This document shows positions 20,359 to 32,500 of a DNA stretch of 64,000 bases, piece by piece. This DNA is from Vitrella brassicaformis. Lineage: Eukaryota > Sar > Vitrellaceae. The stretch covers positions 62,001 through 126,000 of the forward strand of contig CDMY01000228.1 in the NCBI GenBank assembly GCA_001179505.1. The letters run 5' to 3'. The translations under genes were made by a program, and so were the position numbers. How positions within the stretch are numbered: position 1 is the first letter of the stretch; each line of letters starts with the position of its first letter. The notes beneath the pieces were generated by a model. That model ran no database searches. It was not told the origin of the DNA and was given only the letters and a program-made list of their open reading frames with translations.

Positions 20359-22366
20359 ATGTCGGCCGCTCCCCGCCTACGCATCGGTCGTAACGAGATC
20401 ACGTTCAGTGAGGCAGACAGACTCGGTGAGCTCCAGACCAGTGCCCACCGATGTGTCAGCTGAATTCGTGTGTGCGCGCCCACCAGGAAGCGGCGGCTTT
20501 GGCACCGTTTTCAAAGGGTCATGGAAAGGCCAGCCGTGGCTGTCAAGGTGGTCAACGAGGACATCAGGAAAAAGAAGGATACACATGTGGGCAGAAGCTT
20601 GTCAATGACCAATGAAGACAGTCACCGGTTTTTCACTCAGGATCTCTACGACGAAGTCTTGAAGGAGGTGGAGCCGATGCTGCATATCAGGCACCCCTAT
20701 GTCGTCACCTTTCTAGGCATGTGCTCAGACAAAACGTACGGGCCCATCATGGTCACAGGTGAGGTCTGCTGTCGCGCTGTCTCGATTTGCGTTTTGATTG
20801 TTTTCATGGGCTGCACCTCAGAGTTATGCGAGGCTGGCTCGCTGGAGGACTACCTTGAGACAAGAGGACCTCTGTCGGCCACTATCCGCACAAAATTCGC
20901 AAAACAGGTAGAAGAGCAATGAGTGAAATGGGCTGAATCAGGACGGTGTCTGTTTTGTTGCTCAACAGATTTGTGAGGGCGTGCAGGCGTTTCACGACAA
21001 GAACATCGTGCACCGTGATTTGAAACCTGGCAACATACTCGTGAGCAGGCATATGGAGAGACTCACGCTGGTATCGTCCCTTTGTCTGTTGTTGTGCAGG
21101 TGACCGAAGGACTGGACCTGAAGATCACAGACTTCGGTCTCGTCATCGATCTCAACCGCTCGTTGGCATCTGCAGGCGGTAAGCAACGTATGAGGCAAAG
21201 ACAAACTCGTTAGTGGAGACACAATAGATGCCCTTGTACGATTGCACGTGCAGGAGCTGGTACAATCCTTTACATGGCACCAGAGGCGTTTGATCCCAAG
21301 GGTGAGCCATGTGTAAAGGCATTGAGATCGAGTCGAAGCACACCTATCGACCTTTCGTCGCTGTTCTGTGTAGCAGCCAAAGGATTAACAACTAAGGCGG
21401 ACATCTGGGCCGTCGGGGCCATCATTCTGCAAGTGCACGGCGTCTCTTTGTCACATCTGTTTGTCAAACTCATCCAACTGAGACAGGTCAATTGAACAGA
21501 AAAAATGGTATGTGATGAAATGTCACAGCTATTGTCACCGATGGTATATGAAGGCACCCGACATTCCCGAGTCCATCCCTTCGCACGCCAAGGCGATCAT
21601 TATAGTAAACGGACGTGACCATGTCGATTGCGGCACTTCAGCGACCCTTGTCGTCCCTCTCTCTTTGTGTGTGTTCGATGAATGGATCCACCAGAAGTGT
21701 TTTGCCCTGGACCCTGCCGACCGACCCACGGCGGGACAGGTGAATAAGAGCGCGATTTTGGGGAGGACACACATTCAGTGTGTTTATTGCAAATCCGCTT
21801 CTCAAGGAGCTGACAAGGACTCCCACGCCCCCACCCAGGCCCACCCCGCAACCGATGATCAAACGCGTAAACACACATTAATGGACACAACGATCACACA
21901 ATGAGGGACACATTCTTGACTAATGCAGCTGAATCCCGCACGTCAATGGGCCGCTCTTTTGTGCTGGTTGTGTGCAGAATGACATCTTCGAGGCCTCCAA
22001 GGCTGGCGATGAGCAGTCCTGCATAATGCTCATCAACAAGGAGGGCATAAAAATCCTCGACAAACGAGAGGGGGTCTTCAAGGTTTGCGCAGTCGCGAAG
22101 TCGCCAGAAATGCACTCAATGGTCTGTCGGTGTGCTCTCATTTCTGCGTGCAGAAGACGCCCTTCCTGGTGGCTGCGGGGGAGGGCCACGTGGGCGTCAT
22201 GTCGGTCATGTATGCGAGCAAACCTGACGTACTGCAGCAAACAACTGTGGTACCTACCGCCACAGACGAAGCACTTTCTGTGCTGCTGCTGGTGGTGATG
22301 AGATGTGTTGGGTGTGATGGAATGCAGCGTGGTGACACTGCTATACACAGGGCTGCCGTGAGGGGC
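20359..22366 (+). CDS. TKL-type protein kinase with C-terminal ankyrin repeats (frameshifted, truncated by gap)
   Basis: Many short exons encode a complete set of kinase motifs: glycine loop GSGGFGTVFKG, VAVKVV with the ATP-contacting lysine, a Glu-containing helix C region (VLKEVEPMLHIRHPYVV), catalytic loop HRDLKPGNIL, DFG in KITDFGLVIDL, TILYMAPEAF, DIWAVGAIIL and a terminal DPADRPTAGQ. The style (IRHPYVV, GMCSDK, EAGSLEDYL) is tyrosine-kinase-like Ser/Thr kinase. After a Pro/Thr linker, one-repeat exons follow (NDIFEASKAGDEQSC, KTPFLVAAGEGHVGV, RGDTAIHRAAVRG), typical ankyrin repeats. The gene runs into a run of Ns at 22367. The glycine loop and the VAVK lysine are in different frames within one exon (shift near 20531-20537), so this is either a base-calling error or an inactivated copy. 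Confidence 0.75.
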
Positions 22367-22666
22367 NNNNNNNNNNNNNNNNNNNNNNNNNNNNNNNNNN
22401 NNNNNNNNNNNNNNNNNNNNNNNNNNNNNNNNNNNNNNNNNNNNNNNNNNNNNNNNNNNNNNNNNNNNNNNNNNNNNNNNNNNNNNNNNNNNNNNNNNNN
22501 NNNNNNNNNNNNNNNNNNNNNNNNNNNNNNNNNNNNNNNNNNNNNNNNNNNNNNNNNNNNNNNNNNNNNNNNNNNNNNNNNNNNNNNNNNNNNNNNNNNN
22601 NNNNNNNNNNNNNNNNNNNNNNNNNNNNNNNNNNNNNNNNNNNNNNNNNNNNNNNNNNNNNNNNNN
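22367..22666. other. Assembly gap (300 N)
   Basis: Exactly 300 unresolved bases interrupt the ankyrin part of the kinase gene. Sequence directly after it (22667-22677) is a CAGA/GACAGACC microsatellite, so the gap may reflect a repeat. The true length is unknown. Confidence 0.98.
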
Positions 22667-23035
22667 AGACAGACCGACAGACCAATTAGGCCTTAGTCGA
22701 GAAGAGGCATGTGTCCTGACTGCCTCTGCTTATAGATCCTATGGTCGACAATTAGGTTTGCAAAGCTTAAGTAAGTCGTGCGTGTCAGCGCTGCAAACGA
22801 CTCAGTCATACGTCGTCCGAATATAAAATGTGGGCAGCGATACATTCACAGGCATGCACCATTACAAGAAAGGTACCAGCTCCACACTCATCGCATGTCA
22901 ACTAAAGAAAGTCCAACGATTGAAAGGGCTGACCGTCCAATCCAATCCGTACACTACACCCAACTTCAAGCCAGCCTATACACCCCGGACGCACACAAAA
23001 CCAAACCCAGCCATGAATGCATCCTAGGACACACG
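22667..23035. other. Unassigned sequence after the gap
   Basis: Slightly AT-richer than the surroundings and with no open frame that looks coding. It may contain the 3' end of the ankyrin kinase, but no further ankyrin repeat is visible on the plus strand. Confidence 0.4.
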
Positions 23036-24608
23036 CTACACGCCCCGGTGTCGACACGTTACGCCGCGATGCCCACTCTCACGGGATGGTGCGTGCGATG
23101 TGTCGGACGGGCGAGAGGCGTGGCATACATCGTGCATCAGAATGCATTCACTCTGCGTCTGTGTGTGGCTGTGTGGGTGTGGTTGTGTGCTCACTGTGTG
23201 TGGTGTGGTGGGTGTGCTGGGCAGTGAGGCGCAGCGATACGTTGCGGCCTGCAGGTCGGCGGCCAGATGAGGCGGAACAGGCTCATCGGCGGCGACCATC
23301 TCGCCAACCACCTGCAGGAAGAATCGAGACCAGAGAAAAGATGAGACATACAAACAAAGAGTATTTCGCACCGTCTGTCTGCCCATCCATTTGGCCCACT
23401 GACTGACCAGTTGTGCGAGTCTGATCAGCTCTCCTCCGCGGCCACTGCGTGCGATGCCCCAGTCGTAGCTCGACTCGTAGTGGTGGGTGAGGTCACGCGC
23501 CTCATCGCCCCTGTCCGTAACGCACCGCTACAGACTGCATGACGGAAGCACATTCCACACGTATCCGTGTCCACCTGGCACTGCAGTATCCCATCCCCTC
23601 TGCAAAGTGGTCCAGCGTAGTTTGTCTCCCTGCTGAGAGCCTCCAGCATCGAGCGCTCTGCCTCCCGGAACTGGTCGTCCTCTTCACTCCCCTCACATGC
23701 AGACAAATGCGACACGGACATCAAAGACGTGCGCGTGTGCTCACCGGCAGACGTGGCAAGATGCTTCAGAAAAAATCCGGGGGTGCACGGAAATCGTCTC
23801 TGCTGTGGCAGTAGAGCACCGTGTCGATCCAATACGAGCCTGCCTTGCACTGCAGCATACACGAGACACACATACACACACACACACCCCCGTGAACAAG
23901 AAGCATCCAACATCAAAGACTGAGACATTCTCACGGCGCAGATGCGTGCGATTGTGTCCTCTCCGTGAGCGAGCAGTCTGCCAATGAGGTCGGACCTGTC
24001 GGCGGGCGTCATCTTTTCTGTATATATGGCACCACACAGGACAGCACAGCACACACAAGGTGCAACATGGACGTGGATGCAAACTCATTTGGGTGTGATG
24101 TGGGGGCTGACCGAATGCGTCTTGCATGCAGTAGATGCCGGCCACGTCGCTGCAGATGCTGACGATCATCTCCGCCAACGGCTGACAAGACAAGGCGCAC
24201 ACCCACACATATGCTCCTTTTGGCTCTCCCGTCCGTCTGTCTGTCTGTCTGACCCCATCCACCTCACCTGCTGCTGGAAGTCGGCGCGTCTCATCCTCTC
24301 CTGGCTGTCTATGCCTGACGTGAGTCGCGGGCTGAGGAGGGTCTTGCGTATCATGGCGGGCGAGGTCAGTGGGCTGCGGATGACCTCACGCACCAAGTAG
24401 TGGAAATGTCGATGACGCTGCATAACCCGACACAGACACAGCCATACAGAGAGGGACGGCGGCGGCCATGTCGAAATGTCTGTCTATGGTTTACCGAGAG
24501 CATGGCGAACAGAGGTGGGTCCACCCGGACTCCGAAGATAGAATGTAGGAAGCGATATATCCCTCGGGCGGGGAGGGCTGGTGTCTGTGACCTCGAGGCA
24601 GTCGTCAT
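23036..24608 (-). CDS. Hypothetical multi-exon protein
   Basis: I do not recognise the product. Starting from ATG 24608, successive minus-strand exons read MTTASRSQTPALPARGIYRF with SIFGVRVDPPLFAMLS. They continue with FHYLVREVIRSPLTSPAMI and ERMRRADFQQQ, AEMIVSICSDVAGIYCMQDAF, KMTPADRSDLIGRLLAHGED and TIARICAV. Then come a stretch ending FFLKHLATSA, and FREAERSMLEALSRETNYAG. The last ones read DEARDLTHHYESSYDWGIA, GELIRLAQL and VVGEMVAADEPVPPHLAADL. Helix-forming composition and CA-rich introns (plus-strand sense) support one minus-strand gene. The frame at about 23740-23860 is ambiguous. No stop is met until 23036, so the 3' end is uncertain. The start is 94 nt downstream of the stop of the PP2C gene on the same strand, so the two could be mispredicted parts of one locus. 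Confidence 0.5.
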
Positions 24609-24701
24609 CAGGGTGCGCGGAGGGGGTAGTGGTGTGTGTAATCGAGTAGCGGCCTTCGTTCGTGGACATGTGTGTGGGCGTGTCGGGCTGCAGCCGGCCC
24701 A

Positions 24702-26258
24702 TCAGGTCATCCTGTCCCTCACCGCCCTCGTCAGCCCCATGCTCTTCTTGGCCCACCCAGCCCCGCGCTGTTTGTCCTGCTGCTGGGCGGCAGCCGCGTT
24801 GTTGTCGCTCCTGGTTGGGATGTGTGAGGGGGTGCTGGGTGTCTGTCGCTCTCCCTTGGTCAGCGTGTCTTGCATCGACATCATGCACACGAAGGCCGCC
24901 GTACAGGTGATGTCGTCTTCCTTCCCCCCCTTCCAGGCCCCCGCATGCTGCAGCTCGAATGGCGTCGTCTCGTCGGTCTTGCTCCTTCGAAAGGCCGCGT
25001 CCACAATGCTGCGTGCGATGCCGTTTGCTAGGCGGGGAGGGGCGGGGAACGGCAGCTCTGAAGCGAGCACCTAACCAACCTCATTGGCTCAATCAGCCTC
25101 GTCGAATATAACATGTAAGCAGCGATAATGCATTCGTCTGAAAGGCACGCGTTGCCCAACGTGGAAGGGGCGGATGCCCACACCTTGATATTGACGGGTT
25201 TGACGATCTCCTTCTCGAAGAGGTTGTCTGAAAGGCCGTCTGAGTAGGTGAGGATGAGGTCGTTGGGCTGCACTGGGACACTCGCCACCTGCAGGCCCCG
25301 ACTCTTTTCTAGCTCGGCTGGGTGGGGGTGGAGGGGGAAGTTGCCGTACTCGTCGGGCGGCCATTTCTGCAGCTGATTCGGGCAGTTGGGGCCCGTCTGC
25401 ATTGGTGTCGACGTGTAGATGGGGTGGAAGCCGCAGAATGTTGGGCCGCTGTTGCTGCTGCTGGTGTGTGTGGTAAGTCGGGCGCAGAATGAGGACGCCC
25501 GAGTCGCCAAACAGGGCCGTGTCGGCGTATGGAGCCCACTTATTGACGAGAGGGACCCAATTGAGCGACAGCGCCACGATCGCCAGTGTAGTGGAGCCAG
25601 GCGGTCCATCGTCTGCCGCCCACTCCCACGCATCCAGAGCGATGGCCTCGGCTCTGTTGCGGGCACCGCCATAGTTGGTGGCTGGAGTAAGGGGCTGCTG
25701 GCAGGTCATCATGTCGCCGATGGTTGCGATGCAATTCGCCATGCGCTGGGCCGAGATTCCGTACTTGATGAAGCCCCCCACCCCATCCATTGTCCCAATG
25801 GCTCCTCCTCCGGCGTTGACGAAATGGGCGGCCTCCTTGTCGCTGGTTCGCTTCTCGTCCTGGGGCATGGTGAATGCTCCCCCACGAAGAAACGACCGCG
25901 ACGTCCAGCTGCAGCTGGATGTAGCACTGGCGGCCGACAGGTCACTATCCGCTCGATGGAGGGGCGGGAAGTACGTTGCATTGGCGGCAGATGAGAGCGG
26001 CGAGAAGTATGGGATGTCAACTCGCGCCGATGCTGACGTGCAGGGAATGTCGAGGGCTCCACTGATAGACCACTTGTGGCGACAAGACTCTACCTCATTA
26101 CTTGGCGTGAGCAAGGCCTTCCGAGCTTGGGGAGCAGCAGAACTCTCCGAGGGCCTCGCCGTTTCGCGTTCTTTTTTCTTCCTCTCAATTTGTGTCTGCA
26201 ATTTGTGTCTGCAATTCTCGCCAGCGCGTCCGGGTCTTTTGGTTGCTGTCCACCGCAA
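24702..26258 (-). CDS. PP2C-family protein phosphatase, PTC7-like
   Basis: Metal-dependent Ser/Thr phosphatase of the PTC7/PPTC7 type. After a Ser/Ala-rich N-terminus, AHFVNAGGGAIGTMDGVGGF matches the family's ADGVGGW motif, with TMD in place of ADG-adjacent residues but the metal-binding Asp and Gly-Gly kept. GSTTLAIVAL and TALFGDSGVLILRP follow the GSxTA and LGDSG motifs. NDLILTYSDGLSDNLFEKEI matches the DG(L/F)xDN metal motif. After a minus-strand intron between about 25178 and 25077, the last exon gives LANGIARSIVDAAFRRSKTD and GGKEDDITCTAAFV, equivalent to the family's GKPDDITVV. The reading frame changes between LILRPTY...QQQQQ and PTFCGFHPIYT, inside a CAG-rich tract near 25440-25465. 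The start at 26258 is the most upstream Met and is uncertain. Confidence 0.75.
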
Positions 26259-26553
26259 AGATGTGTCGCCCTTTGCCTCCGCCTTTTTCGTGGAGAGTAG
26301 CTGCCTGAACCGGAGAGCTCCGTCGTCTTCTCAGTCCGAGGTAGTATCTCAACGTCTGAAGTCGGCAGAGCTTGAGTTCGTAGAACGTGACGAAAACGGT
26401 GAGGAGGAAGATGATGATAACGCGATGCGACGAAGTCGATGAGCGAGAAAGCTCGCCTTACCGTCTCAAAATTCTCGCCAACCTGTAAATATGCGAACCC
26501 GAACCCGCCGTTGGCGAGGTTTTTAGATCTGCTTGTTCAAGCAGACGCGGAAT
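26259..26553. promoter_or_regulatory. Divergent promoter region, PP2C / repeat-exon protein
   Basis: A 295-nt interval between divergent starts. It is relatively AT-rich with GAGGAAGATGATGAT and has no intron-like TG tract. Confidence 0.4.
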
Positions 26554-29183
26554 ATGGCCGGCAGTCTGAGCGAATGGGGAGCGTCCCTGGCCACATCGCC
26601 ACCGGACGTCTGCGGCGGTCAGTCGCCGGACGAGCTGCTTGGCATACCGCCCAACCCGCCTCCCATCCCGCAACCAAATCCACCGGCATCAGCAGCTGCA
26701 GAAGCGCCAGATGACGACCCACTTGAGGATGAAGATGAGGAGCTCTCCTTGGGATTTGGCCTTCTGCAGAGGCTGCCAAGGGTCAACTTCCAGCGCTCTT
26801 CGCCCATCGAGGAGTCGCCGCCGCGCAGACAGGCCTCAGCTGCGAATGGTGTTGTGAGAGATGGGGAGAGAGAGGTGGAAGGAGAGGGGATGGACGAGCA
26901 GGGGAGGAGCCTGGGGTGGGGCGACGTCATCATGCCGGGAGAGGACGATTTCCCGGATGATGAGCGGGGGAACACGATGGTACGCACGGCCATGCGCCCG
27001 AGAAAGAAGGGCATTTAGTGTGTGTGTGTGTGTTGCTGGTGTTGTGCAGACTGATACGTACATTCAGCGCTATGTGCCGAGCCAGGCATTCAATGGTCAG
27101 CCATCCATTCACCGCAAAAGGGCACACATCCATCCATCCGTCCCGGATCTCATGTGCCCTTCTGTGTGTCAGATGGGCCGCTGGTCGTTGCGAAGGAGCC
27201 CGCCGCTCCTCTCGAGGCCTTCGACTCGCCTGCTGCCCAAAATGACGGCAATGAAATCACCAACTCGATGATCATGGTAGCGCGCAGCAAGACTGCTTCA
27301 ACGAGCAAATGTAATGGCCGTATCCCCACGTTCAGACGTCGCAGTACATAGCACAGCATCAGCCCACCCAGGGCTTCGATGACATCCAGCCGCGCGAGAA
27401 GCCTGCTGACAGCGAGTTGATGCCGCCCCCGCCCCCTCTTTTCCCCTCGTCAATGCCCGAATCACAAAAACAGGAGGAGCCTTCGGCTGGCAACATCTTG
27501 GTACGAGAGCTGCATGCTGGCCTTCTCTATGCATGTCTGTGTGTGTGCGTGTGTGTGTGTGTGTGGTGTCGTTCAGACCACTCAGGCAATAGCGCAATAT
27601 CAGCCAAGTCCAGCATACAACGATGTCGACATGGCCCCACCCCAGCACCTCTCCTCCCAGCCACCCGCGGCTCACTCTGCCATCGGGCATCATGACGACC
27701 AGGAGCCCCCTGATGAGGGACCTTCAGCCAGCAATCTGCTGGTGAGGATGAGAGCATGCTAGTCTTCTCATGTATACATGCCCCTGCCTGTCTCTCTTGT
27801 GTGTGGTTTCATTCAGACCACTCTGGCAGTAGCCAACTACCAACCGAGCCCAGCATATAACGATGTCGACATAGTGCCTCCACTCATCTACCCCCACCAG
27901 GTCCCACCCCCACCGCCTCCTCCTCCTCCCCAGCAGCTCTCTCCCCAGCCACCCGCAGCCCACTCTGCCATCAGAAATCACGACGACCAGGAGCCCTCTG
28001 ATGCGGAGCACGGGGAGCCCTCAGCCAGCAATCTGCTGGTAAAGACGAGAGCTGCATGCTGGCCTTCTCGTGTACGTATAAGTCCTGCCTCTGTGTGTGT
28101 GTGGTGTCATTCAGACGACTATTGCAATAGCAAACTACCAGCCGAGTCCGACATACAACGATGTCGACATACCCCTCCCTCCCTCACCCCGGCAGCTCTC
28201 CCCCCAGCCACCCGCAGCCCATTCTGATCACATCAAAGACGAGCAGAGTGATCGTCACGACAACAACCATGAGGCCCCTCACGCACATGAGCAGCCGTCG
28301 GCCGATGTGCCGTTGAGGGAGAGGCCACGGCGCCTGAAGCGCAAGCAGCTCGGGAACGTCGAGAGCGCCCAGGCTGCAGCGGCGGCCTCGGGTGAGGGAG
28401 AAGGGGAGAGGGCTGCTGTGGGCATCCAGGGGATGAGCCCCCAGGTGGGCCCTGAGGCGTCACCATCGCCCGTCGACCACAAGAAGGCCGAGGGAGATAG
28501 TCAGCACGGCGACAGTGAGGAGGTCCTCGACCTGGGCAATGAGCCACCGGCTGAACGGCAGCCACACAGCAGCGTGAGGCCACGTCGAGTGGTTCTGTCG
28601 AAACGGTCGAGAGATGCCGCTGGGAGTGCCGATGACGCGCAGAGGGATGAAGGGGGAGGGGGAGAGGAGAGGGCGGCTTCGGCTGCGGCGGCTGCTGCTG
28701 CTGGTGGTGGGGGTGATGGCGGTGCGGGTGGGGGGTGGGGCAGTGACCACACGTCTGTTGCAGACGATAGCCAGCAGAGTGAAGAGATGCTAGCCTATGA
28801 TATAGGAGGAGCGGGGAGGGACCCCCCGGGGCATGACTCGTCGAGGCCGCTCGCTGAAGCGGCCAGGAAGGGCGGAGGCAAAACCAAGCCCATCACGCCC
28901 AAGCCTCTCGCCACATCCAGCAGTGCAGGTACGCACACATCGATGTGTCTTCCTCTCTGTGTATCTTCGTCTCTGTGTGTCTGTGTGTGTGTGTGTCTCA
29001 GGTGGTGCTCACAGCAGCAGCCAAGGGTGGCTGACGAAGAAGCGTGCTAAGGTGACGCCCAAGGTGGCGCCGCTGTCGCTGGGCCCTTCCCGCAGCCCGC
29101 GCAACAAGCAGTCGACGCTCGATGGGTTCGTGGTGCGGATCGACAAGAACAAGACAGAAGAGGACGGGCAGCAGGGGAGATGA
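26554..29183 (+). CDS. Repeat-exon protein with a degenerate PIP box
   Basis: Eight exons: 26554-26979, 27050-27095, 27173-27276, 27336-27500, 27577-27741, 27817-28038, 28115-28928 and 29002-29183. No known domain. Exon 2 and exons 4-7 all begin with a related motif (TDTYIQRYVPSQAF, TSQYIAQHQPTQGFDD, TTQAIAQYQPSPAYNDVD, TTLAVANYQPSPAYNDVD, TTIAIANYQPSPTYNDVD). Exons 5-7 also share QPPAAHSAI-type segments. This is a series of tandemly duplicated exons with all donors in phase 0. The rest is Pro-, acidic- and Gly-rich, with RRLKRKQL and VRPRRVVLSKRSR as possible nuclear localisation signals. Near the C-terminus, NKQSTLDGFVVRIDK resembles the PCNA-interacting consensus Qxx(I/L/M)xx(F/Y)(F/Y) but ends F-V. 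A nuclear, replication-associated role is possible. Confidence 0.75.
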
Positions 29184-29546
29184 CAGGGGGGGAGCCCGGT
29201 CTTTCAAGACGTGTGCGTATCATGTGTGTGTGTGTGTGTGTGTGTTGCGACTGTATGAGTGAAGTGAGATAGTGCGAATGCATCGTGGCAGTTATGCACT
29301 TGATGGCGACAGTTGAGTGAGTCCCATCACCGCCCACACTCAAACAAGCATCCTTTGTCCATCTTTTTTTATGTACATGTAACTATGTTCTACACACTCA
29401 CTATTGACACATGGCATGCACCACACGCACAAGCCCGCCAGCCAGCCGCTCTCCTGTACACTGACTACTCCAACCGCACTGACTGACAGCGAGACAGACC
29501 TAACCGCTGCACAAACAGACAACCTGCTTCCACACCTCTCTCTCTC
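29184..29546. other. Convergent intergenic gap
   Basis: Contains a (TG)n run at about 29223-29245 and nothing gene-like. It separates the 3' ends of two converging genes. Confidence 0.6.
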
Positions 29547-32500
29547 TCATGAGGCCGTGAGGTCTATTCTGAAGCAGCCGTGCCAGTAGTAGACGTGCCG
29601 CACACCGCCAATCACCTCGGCAGCCGTCTCACCGAAGTAGCTGATCCACCAACACACACACACACTCACACACATTAACACACGTGCTGAAGGATGTGTG
29701 TGGGCGCCTACCTTCTGGATGCGACAAGGGCTACTGCGGCGGCCAGCAGCTGCTGGTTGACGAACGCATCCACGGCGCCCAACGCGGCTGTCTGCAGGCT
29801 GGACCGGTCGATGTGCACCAGCTGGCCGGAGCCCTCATGCACCACCAGCTTGCCAGACGTGCGCAAACCAGACACCTGCACGCAATGCGCCACACACAGC
29901 ACAGAACGGGTGTGAATGTGTCGCGGCTGTATGTATGAGGCACTGACCTCTGTGACGTTGAGGACGCTCCACGTGTCTGCGCTGAGGAACCACTGCGTGT
30001 CGGCGGGCAGCCCCAGGTCGCTCTCTATGTGGGCGGCACAGCGCAGGAATGCCCCTATCTGATCCAGTCGATGCCTGCACCACACACACACACACACACA
30101 CAGACATGTATCTCTCCCTCTCTCTCCGTTTCTCTCCCTGACTCGCTCACCGTGGTGGGTCTTTCCACTGCTCGGGGCTCTGGTCGCCGGCGCGGAAGTG
30201 AAGCCCGATGTATGGCCTCTCGGGATTGGCGAATGTGCGCGATCTCGCCCGTGCGACTTGCTCCAGCAGGAATGGTGATGGGCGGAAGAGGTAGTGGAAG
30301 ACATGATGGGCCAGATGGGGCAGAGAGAGCAGCCCTAGCGCGGCCGCACGGGACCTAGGGGGATGCATAGCATGGATATCACCACACACATCACATCCAG
30401 GTCCCCTGACCGCATGCGTCGAATGCACCTGAGTGTTGGGTGTGTGAGGACTGCATGGGCCCGCCTCATGTTGGTCATGACGATCGCCGTCGGGGCCTCC
30501 TCCCCCACCAGATGGTGCAGGTCGTCCAGCAGCGTGTGCACGTCGTCAATGCCGTTATGCCTCGAAGGGTCCGCCCACACCGCCCCCCCGGCCACTCGCC
30601 AATCCACCCGATTCGGCACCCACAACCGCGACCACATAATCGGCGTCCGGTGGTGCAGAAAGAACAGCCGCCCGGACAGAACGGCCAGCAGGAAGGTCTG
30701 GATGATGCCGTTCAGACGGTCCCCGTTGCCGCCGCACTGAGCGACCGACGTGCACGTGTAAACGAGGGCCTTTGTGTGGGCCTCCCCGGCCGGCCACTTG
30801 TATGCGCCGTCGCCCTCTGCGGTCCTCCCAGCGGCCCTCACAGTGCCGACAAAGCGGGAATGGCGTGCGGCATAGTCGGCTAAGAGGACGTCCAGGGGGT
30901 TGGTGCACATGTCGTCTGACAGAGGGTGGAGAGGGGTGGAGCCGACGGCGCATGGGGCGTACTGGGTGAGCCGGCGTGCGTGGGCGGTGTGGGGGATGGC
31001 CTGCATCAGGGGGGCTGAGAAGAGGTGGGCTGGGGGAGTGGGGGTGTTGTTGACGAGGGCGTGGAGGTCGATTGAGACGGCTTGCTGCAGAGAGACAGAA
31101 GAGGTGCATCCACCACTCCCTGTGTGTGTGCGTGCGTGTGTGTGTGTGTGTGTGCTTACGGCTGTATTGGCTGCGTAGAGGCTGCCTATCTGGGCCCAAT
31201 CGATTTGGCTGTGATGGTGTCGCCGCCACACACACGTCACCGTAGAATCTATCACACACACAGATAGACACACATGAGTGTCAGGCCAACCAACACACCA
31301 CACGTCCATCCTCTAACTTGTGTGTGGTGTGTTCCACTGCCACGTCGCGTTGGCTATGTGCCCCATGTGTGTCGCCGTCAGAGTGCGCCACAGCCGCTTC
31401 TTTGGGATGGAGTCCTCCACAAAGATGAAGTGCACACCGCCCTGACACCCACATACACACAGACACGCGCACACTGGATGTGTTGATCTCATCTATGGGT
31501 CTCACCTGATTGGCTTTGAGCAGAGCGACTACGTCGCCAAGCGCCCGGTCCACCACCCAACGAGGCACACGGTTCGACAAACCTATACACCCCCAACACA
31601 CAAGACAGACACACCTTTCTCGTTTGGCTCACTCCCTGCTCACGCTGCCCATTTCCATGTACACCTACCGATGATGACGGCAGTGTCATATTGGCGGGTC
31701 TCCCTCATCGATGGCAGCAGCAATGGCGGCAGCCACGCCGCTCGGGGGACGGCACCCGAGGTGTCATTATCGTTGTGCTTCGCCCACATGAGGTGGGTGA
31801 AGGCGCTGCCCACATCGGCCGTGTAGCACCACACTGCACACACAAAGACAGACAGACACACGCATCTCTCTCTCTCTCTCCGTGTGTGTGCTGGATGACT
31901 TACACATGAGTAGTATTTCCTCAGTGATGGCGAGTGCGCCGCCGAATATGCTGCCAGCGACCCGCCCCACCCACAGCCGCCAGGATATGACGCCCCGGTA
32001 CGACTCAAGCTGCTTTAACGTGCCCTGCTCGTCCCTCGTGCTGCTGCTGAAATTGCTATTGGTGTTGTCCATGCGGAAATCATCATGTTCTTCTTCTATC
32101 GTTGGTGATGTGTCTGGTGGTGGTGGGGAAAGGTCTCTGTATGGGCGGAACGGCAGGGCGGTCTTGAAGGCCACATCGTCCTCGAGAAAACTACGCAGCT
32201 GCACACCTAAAATATGAGCATGCACACACATCGATGTCGAGGGTGCATACCATGCGTGTGGTCGGTGGGGACCTACCTGCGGTGATTTCTTGCAGATAGG
32301 CGACGGGCAGGCAGTCATCCGTCCCGTTGCTCCTGGCAGCCCTCAACAGCTCCGCCGTCTCGGCGTACACAGCCGTGTATGTGCCATACAGCTGCTGGTA
32401 GGCGTCCAGCACCGCCAGATGGAACACTCCACTCCGGTACTCAAAACTCCTCTCGTCCAAACATCCACCCTCAGCCTCCCTCTCTATGCACTGTCCCTCT

